64,000 nt of DNA from Methyloversatilis discipulorum (GTDB lineage: Bacteria; Pseudomonadota; Gammaproteobacteria; Burkholderiales; Rhodocyclaceae): NCBI RefSeq assembly GCF_000385375.1, contig NZ_ARVV01000001.1:930001-994000 (forward strand), in the 5' to 3' direction. Position 1 is the stretch's first letter; each line of letters opens with the position of its first letter. The position numbers were made by a program, and so were the translations under genes. Below are positions 60,233 through 64,000 of the stretch, piece after piece. The notes under the pieces are model-generated. The model ran no database searches. It saw only the letters and a program-made list of their open reading frames with translations, and was not told the DNA's origin.

Positions 60233-63200
60233 GTGGCCAATATCACCGCTCAGGACAACAGCCTCTCCTTCCTCACTGACACGCTAGGCGGATTCGTGGG
60301 GCGGGCGGCGACTAAGCTCGATGCGTTCTCGAGCGACCTCGAGGGCATGATCGATACGATATTCATGGCGATCAGCTATGGGTATGTGGATTCGGTGTCG
60401 TCGTCCAGGATCGTCATAAACACCTATTACCCGACCTCCGCGCAGATGATCATCAATGGCAGCGGAATGACCGGGAATTCGTTCTCCATCAATCGCATCA
60501 CTTATTCGGAGTACGACGGGTTCTACATCAGGATGAGCGGTAACGTGCGCGGAAACGTGTACGGCGATGTCAGCGGGTCCGTGACCAGTGCGGTGATCGG
60601 GAACTCGGAGCAGTCGATCGCGTATGTCGGAAGTATTTCGATGACGACCGGCGCCGCACGGTACAGCTCGCTGACCTACACGCTGCGCGATGTTTCGGGC
60701 GTGGCCACGACGACCGTCAGCTACGGTGGCAGCTTTGTGGAGGATGACTACGGAGTGATCCGGGGCACGGTGACCTCGTTCTCCTATGGCCGCGATGCGG
60801 ACGGCGCCGGTTCTGGCGCAGCGCAGACCCTGATGTCGATGACCGGACTGTCGCGCTACGTCGAGATGGATATCGATTCGGGACGCCCGTTCGGCTTTCT
60901 TCCCGCCGATACGGCCACGTTCTTCAGCCACATGCTGAACGGTGCTGACAGCATCAGCGGCGGCACGGGAAACGACACGCTCTACGGTTATGCCGGCAAT
61001 GACCTCATCAACGGTGGGGCGGGCGCTGACGTCATGGATGGTGGTGAGGGCGACGACGTCTATTACGTCGACAACGCCGGCGATGTCGTCGTCGAGGCCG
61101 TCGACGAGGGGACCGATCTGGTGCTGGCCTCGGTCAGCCACACGCTGGACGACAACGTCGAGAACCTCACGCTTATCGGCACGGCAATCGATGGCGCTGG
61201 AAATCAACTCAGCAACACGCTCACCGGAAATGCACAGGCCAACGTACTGACCGGCCTCGGCGGCAACGACACACTGATCGGCGGCGGCGGCCTCGATACG
61301 CTGATCGGTGGTGATGGTGACGACATTTACGTGATCGACCGCGCCGACGAAATCGTCACCGAGCTTGCGGACGAGGGCAACGATACGGTCCGGATCGGCT
61401 ACGCGAATCCGGGGCGTGCTGCCATCACGGTGACGCTTCATGACAACGTCGAGAACCTTGAGGTGCTGGGGGCGGGGCTGTTCAATCTGGTGGGCAACGC
61501 CGAGGCGAACGCGCTGAAGGGTAACGGTTCGGCAAACGTGATCGACGGAGGGGCGGGCGCGGACGAGATGACGGGCGGTCTGGGCAACGACACTTACGTC
61601 GTGGATGACGCGGATGACCTGGTGGTGGAGGCGCTGAACGCAGGCACGGACACGGTCCGCGCGTCGTTGAACTACGTGCTGGGGGCGAACGTCGAGAATC
61701 TCGAACTGACGGGCAGTGCGGTGAGCGGCACGGGCAACGCACTGGGCAACGTGCTGACGGGCAACGGGTTGGACAACGAACTGTACGGTCTGGGCGGCAA
61801 CGACGTGCTGGTGGGAGGAGAGGGCGCCGACCTGCTGGACGGAGGAGAAGGCATCGACAGCATGTCGGGCGGAGCGGGTGACGACACCTACGTCGTCGAC
61901 AACGTGCGCGACGTGGTGAGCGAAGGGCTGAACGCGGGGACGGACACGGTGCGCAGTGCGCTCAGCTACGCACTGGGGGCGAACGTCGAGAACCTTGTGC
62001 TGACGGGGACGGCGCACCTGAACGGCACGGGCAACGCGCTGGCGAACGTGATCACCGGCAACAGCGGCAACAACATCCTGGACGGCGGTGTTGGAGCGGA
62101 CACGCTGGTTGGCGGAGAGGGCGACGACCAGTACGTGGTCGACAACATCGGCGACACGATCACGGAAGCGGACGGCGAAGGCACGGACAGCGTGCGCTTC
62201 ACGCTGGCCAACGCCAGCGGGGTTGCGCTGGAACTGGACCTGGGCGCGGACTACGCCTTCGTCGAGAACGCGACGCTGGCGGGTGCCGGGCTGATCAACC
62301 TGAGCGGCAGCGGTGCGGACAACGTGCTGACGGGCAATGCGCAGGCGAACGTGCTGCGCGGTCTGGAAGGCGATGACGAACTCAATGGCGGAGCGGGTGC
62401 GGACACGCTGATCGGAGGCGAGGGAGACGACCTGTACATCGTCGACCAGGCGGGCGACGTGGTGACGGAGAACCCGGGCGAAGGCACGGACACGGTGCGT
62501 GTGCTGTACGGGCACAAGGCCAAGGCGGCAGTGACGCTGTCGCTGCAGACGACATACGCGAACGTCGAGAACCTTGAGGTGCTGGGAGCGGGGCTGTTCA
62601 ATCTGGTGGGCAACGCCGAGGCGAACGCGCTGACGGGGAACGGTTCGGCGAACGTGATCGATGGAGGGGCGGGCGCGGACGAGATGACGGGCGGTCTGGG
62701 CAACGACACCTACGTTGTGGACGACGCGGGCGACGTGGTGATCGAGACGGCGGTAAAGGGCTCGGGCGTTGATCTGGTGCGCGCGTCGGTGGACTACACG
62801 CTGACGGCGAACGTTGAGAACCTGACGCTGGAAGGCGGTGCGCTGGAGGGCACGGGCAACGAGCTGGGCAACGTGCTGACGGGCAACGGGTTGGACAACG
62901 AACTGTACGGTCTGGGCGGCAACGACGTGCTGGTGGGAGGAGAGGGCGCCGACCTGCTGGACGGAGGAGAAGGCATCGACAGCATGTCGGGCGGAGCGGG
63001 TGACGACACCTACGTCGTCGACAACGTGCGCGACGTGGTGAGCGAAGGGCTGAACGCGGGGACGGACACGGTGCGCAGTGCGCTCAGCTACGCACTGGGG
63101 GCGAACGTCGAGAACCTTGTGCTGACGGGGACGGCGCACCTGAACGGCACGGGCAACGCGCTGGCGAACGTGATCACCGGCAACAGCGGCAACAACATGC

Positions 63201-63664
63201 TCTCTGGCGGCCTTGGAGATGACGTGCTGCTGGGTGGTGCGGGAAACGATGCGTTGCTGGGTGGTGCCGGCAACGACTGGCTGTCCGGCGGAGATGGATT
63301 GAATACGCTCACCGGTGGAACCGGCGAGGACGTGTTCTATTTCGATGCCGCACCTGTTCCGGGCACGCTGCAGACGATTGCTGATTTCAGCTTGATCGAC
63401 GACCGCATCGTGTTCGACGCAACGGTGTTTGACGCGCTCGGCGCCGGTTTCGACGACACGCCGGTTGCTCTGCCCTCCGAACTTCTGCAGGTGGGTAGTG
63501 GCAGCGCAGCGGCCGACGCCGATGTGCGGCTGATCTACGACACTGCTGCTGGCGCGCTGTACTACGACGCGGATGGTAACGGCGCAGGCGACGCGGTCCA
63601 GATCGCGCAGTTCACGGGCAAACCCTTGTTGTCGGCCGATCATTTCGAGGTGCTGGCGTCCTGA
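60233..63664 (+). CDS. RTX (hemolysin-type calcium-binding repeat) protein, type I secretion substrate
   Basis: A 1143-residue secreted protein. GTG 60233 is preceded by CAGGA at seven bases and gives VANITAQDNSLSF. Residues 1-235 are a non-repeat domain of no recognised family. From about 240, GGxGxDxUx nonapeptides (GGTGNDTLYG, GGAGADVMDG) alternate with 'VENL.L.G' modules. The C-terminal 110 residues (DVFYFDAAP, IADFSLIDDRI, YDADGNGAG, final FEVLAS) are the usual RTX secretion region. Calcium-dependent folding outside the cell is expected. No ABC exporter, HlyD or TolC gene is adjacent. Two 335-bp segments are identical, so copy number may vary or be misassembled. Confidence 0.92.
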   Translation: MANITAQDNSLSFLTDTLGGFVGRAATKLDAFSSDLEGMIDTIFMAISYGYVDSVSSSRIVINTYYPTSAQMIINGSGMTGNSFSINRITYSEYDGFYIRMSGNVRGNVYGDVSGSVTSAVIGNSEQSIAYVGSISMTTGAARYSSLTYTLRDVSGVATTTVSYGGSFVEDDYGVIRGTVTSFSYGRDADGAGSGAAQTLMSMTGLSRYVEMDIDSGRPFGFLPADTATFFSHMLNGADSISGGTGNDTLYGYAGNDLINGGAGADVMDGGEGDDVYYVDNAGDVVVEAVDEGTDLVLASVSHTLDDNVENLTLIGTAIDGAGNQLSNTLTGNAQANVLTGLGGNDTLIGGGGLDTLIGGDGDDIYVIDRADEIVTELADEGNDTVRIGYANPGRAAITVTLHDNVENLEVLGAGLFNLVGNAEANALKGNGSANVIDGGAGADEMTGGLGNDTYVVDDADDLVVEALNAGTDTVRASLNYVLGANVENLELTGSAVSGTGNALGNVLTGNGLDNELYGLGGNDVLVGGEGADLLDGGEGIDSMSGGAGDDTYVVDNVRDVVSEGLNAGTDTVRSALSYALGANVENLVLTGTAHLNGTGNALANVITGNSGNNILDGGVGADTLVGGEGDDQYVVDNIGDTITEADGEGTDSVRFTLANASGVALELDLGADYAFVENATLAGAGLINLSGSGADNVLTGNAQANVLRGLEGDDELNGGAGADTLIGGEGDDLYIVDQAGDVVTENPGEGTDTVRVLYGHKAKAAVTLSLQTTYANVENLEVLGAGLFNLVGNAEANALTGNGSANVIDGGAGADEMTGGLGNDTYVVDDAGDVVIETAVKGSGVDLVRASVDYTLTANVENLTLEGGALEGTGNELGNVLTGNGLDNELYGLGGNDVLVGGEGADLLDGGEGIDSMSGGAGDDTYVVDNVRDVVSEGLNAGTDTVRSALSYALGANVENLVLTGTAHLNGTGNALANVITGNSGNNMLSGGLGDDVLLGGAGNDALLGGAGNDWLSGGDGLNTLTGGTGEDVFYFDAAPVPGTLQTIADFSLIDDRIVFDATVFDALGAGFDDTPVALPSELLQVGSGSAAADADVRLIYDTAAGALYYDADGNGAGDAVQIAQFTGKPLLSADHFEVLAS
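61742..62076 (+). repeat. 335-bp direct repeat in RTX gene, copy 1
   Basis: Identical to 62864-63198, read base by base; offset 1122 bp, a multiple of three, so recombination would keep the frame. Encodes the LTGNGLDNELYGLGG to ITGNSGNN module. Confidence 0.9.
62864..63198 (+). repeat. 335-bp direct repeat in RTX gene, copy 2
   Basis: Identical to copy 1. A further stretch upstream (62561-62734) nearly matches 61445-61618 at offset 1116 bp, so the duplicated block is about 1.1 kb with some divergence. Confidence 0.9.
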
Positions 63665-63722
63665 TCGGAAGGCGCCCGCTTTACTGAACGGTGAACTGCC
63701 GCGTGCGCGCTAAACTTGGCGC

Positions 63723-64000
63723 ATGAACCGTCCAGACGATCCGCTGCCGCGCTCCACTGCTTCGCTGCGCCTGCATTTCCACAATGGCGAGCGGCTGGGG
63801 CCGGGCAAGATTGAACTGCTCGAGCATCTGGCGCGCGAGCGGTCGATCTCCGGTGCGGCGCGTGCGATGGGCATGGCCTATCGGCGTGCCTGGCTGCTGA
63901 TCGACGACATGAACCGCATGTTCGCCGAGCCGGTGGTGAAGACCTACCCAGGGCGCTCGCAGGGCGCCGGTGGTGCCGAACTGACGCCGTTCGGCGAGCG
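63723..64000 (+). CDS. ModE-like molybdate-type transcriptional regulator, N-terminal part
   Basis: Runs off the window end; 92 complete codons are visible. The winged helix-turn-helix typical of ModE is clear: GKIELLEHLARERSISGAARAMGMAYRRAWLLIDDMN. Whether the C-terminal molybdate-binding domains follow cannot be seen. It begins 58 bp after the RTX gene. If a molybdate transporter follows, it would connect with moaC earlier in the window. Confidence 0.85.
   Translation, partial: MNRPDDPLPRSTASLRLHFHNGERLGPGKIELLEHLARERSISGAARAMGMAYRRAWLLIDDMNRMFAEPVVKTYPGRSQGAGGAELTPFGE

Noticed and set aside
60950..63300. RTX repeats as a CRISPR or satellite array
   Set aside because: They are coding, in frame and match calcium-binding nonapeptides.
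60284..63643. Very long open frame on the minus strand opposite the RTX gene
   Set aside because: It mirrors the repeat structure of the plus-strand gene, lacks any protein motif or ribosome site, and arises from the low stop-codon frequency of G/C-rich repeats.

Overview
The window is dense, high-GC DNA with short gaps, 4-bp ATGA overlaps and strong G/C at third codon positions. Gene order and protein types fit a betaproteobacterium: ilvI-ilvH-ilvC-pssA-leuA, xseB-ispA-dxs, pepA-holC-valS, rpsP-rimM-trmD-rplS, folE2, DUF3619/DUF3106 and a quinol-type NO reductase. A Rhodocyclales-like organism (for example Methyloversatilis, Azoarcus or Thauera relatives) is my best guess, but the genus cannot be fixed from reading alone. 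I saw no rRNA, tRNA, CRISPR array, insertion sequence or prophage.

Layout. 1-8734: a signalling and type IV pilus block. It holds a CHASE2 nucleotide cyclase (cut by the window edge), a class II cyclic-nucleotide phosphodiesterase of the metallo-beta-lactamase fold, a GAF-PilB/GspE ATPase, a GAF-HD-GYP protein with an unusually long insert, a type IV pilin behind a good sigma-54 promoter, and a lower-GC Wzy_C/O-antigen-ligase-like membrane protein that may glycosylate the pilin. 8783-11938 (minus): sixA, a CYTH-CHAD protein, moaC and a single-domain response regulator. 12147-14670: bepA-type metalloprotease, a TusA-like protein and a GST. 14775-20278 (minus): valS, an octapeptide-repeat protein, holC and pepA. 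20405-22564: lptF-lptG. 22574-24499 (minus): a translationally coupled sigma-factor operon (ECF sigma, DUF3619, DUF3106, RDD) that looks like an envelope-stress module.

24638-30796: branched-chain amino acid genes ilvI, ilvH, ilvC and leuA, with pssA among them. 30803-38059: DUF2069, wrbA, a YihY/BrkB-type membrane protein, a PilZ-like protein, pyrF, and a periplasmic-binding-like protein coupled to a hybrid histidine kinase. 38134-40125: the ribosomal protein/tRNA methylation operon. 40170-44147 (minus): folE2 and the isoprenoid operon xseB-ispA-dxs. 44338-51455: accessory metabolism, with a solitary Rieske oxygenase, a DMT exporter, a SpoIIAA-like protein, a rhodanese, DUF3253, and a LysR/oxidoreductase/Old Yellow Enzyme cluster.

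51697-64000: a very large transglutaminase/DUF2126 protein, then a nitric oxide response locus. norR faces away from ric-norB across an intergenic region with three GT-N7-AC boxes and a sigma-54 promoter. ric is frameshifted by an exact 11-bp tandem duplication. A 1143-residue RTX protein with 335-bp identical internal repeats and the start of a ModE-like regulator end the window.

The most notable points are the frameshifted ric, the pilin/oligosaccharyltransferase pair with a terminator inside the second reading frame, the CTG-started sigma-factor operon, the octapeptide-repeat protein and the HD-GYP insert. None of these is proven to be a new system; the sigma/DUF3619/DUF3106 operon and the holC-linked repeat protein are the least understood.
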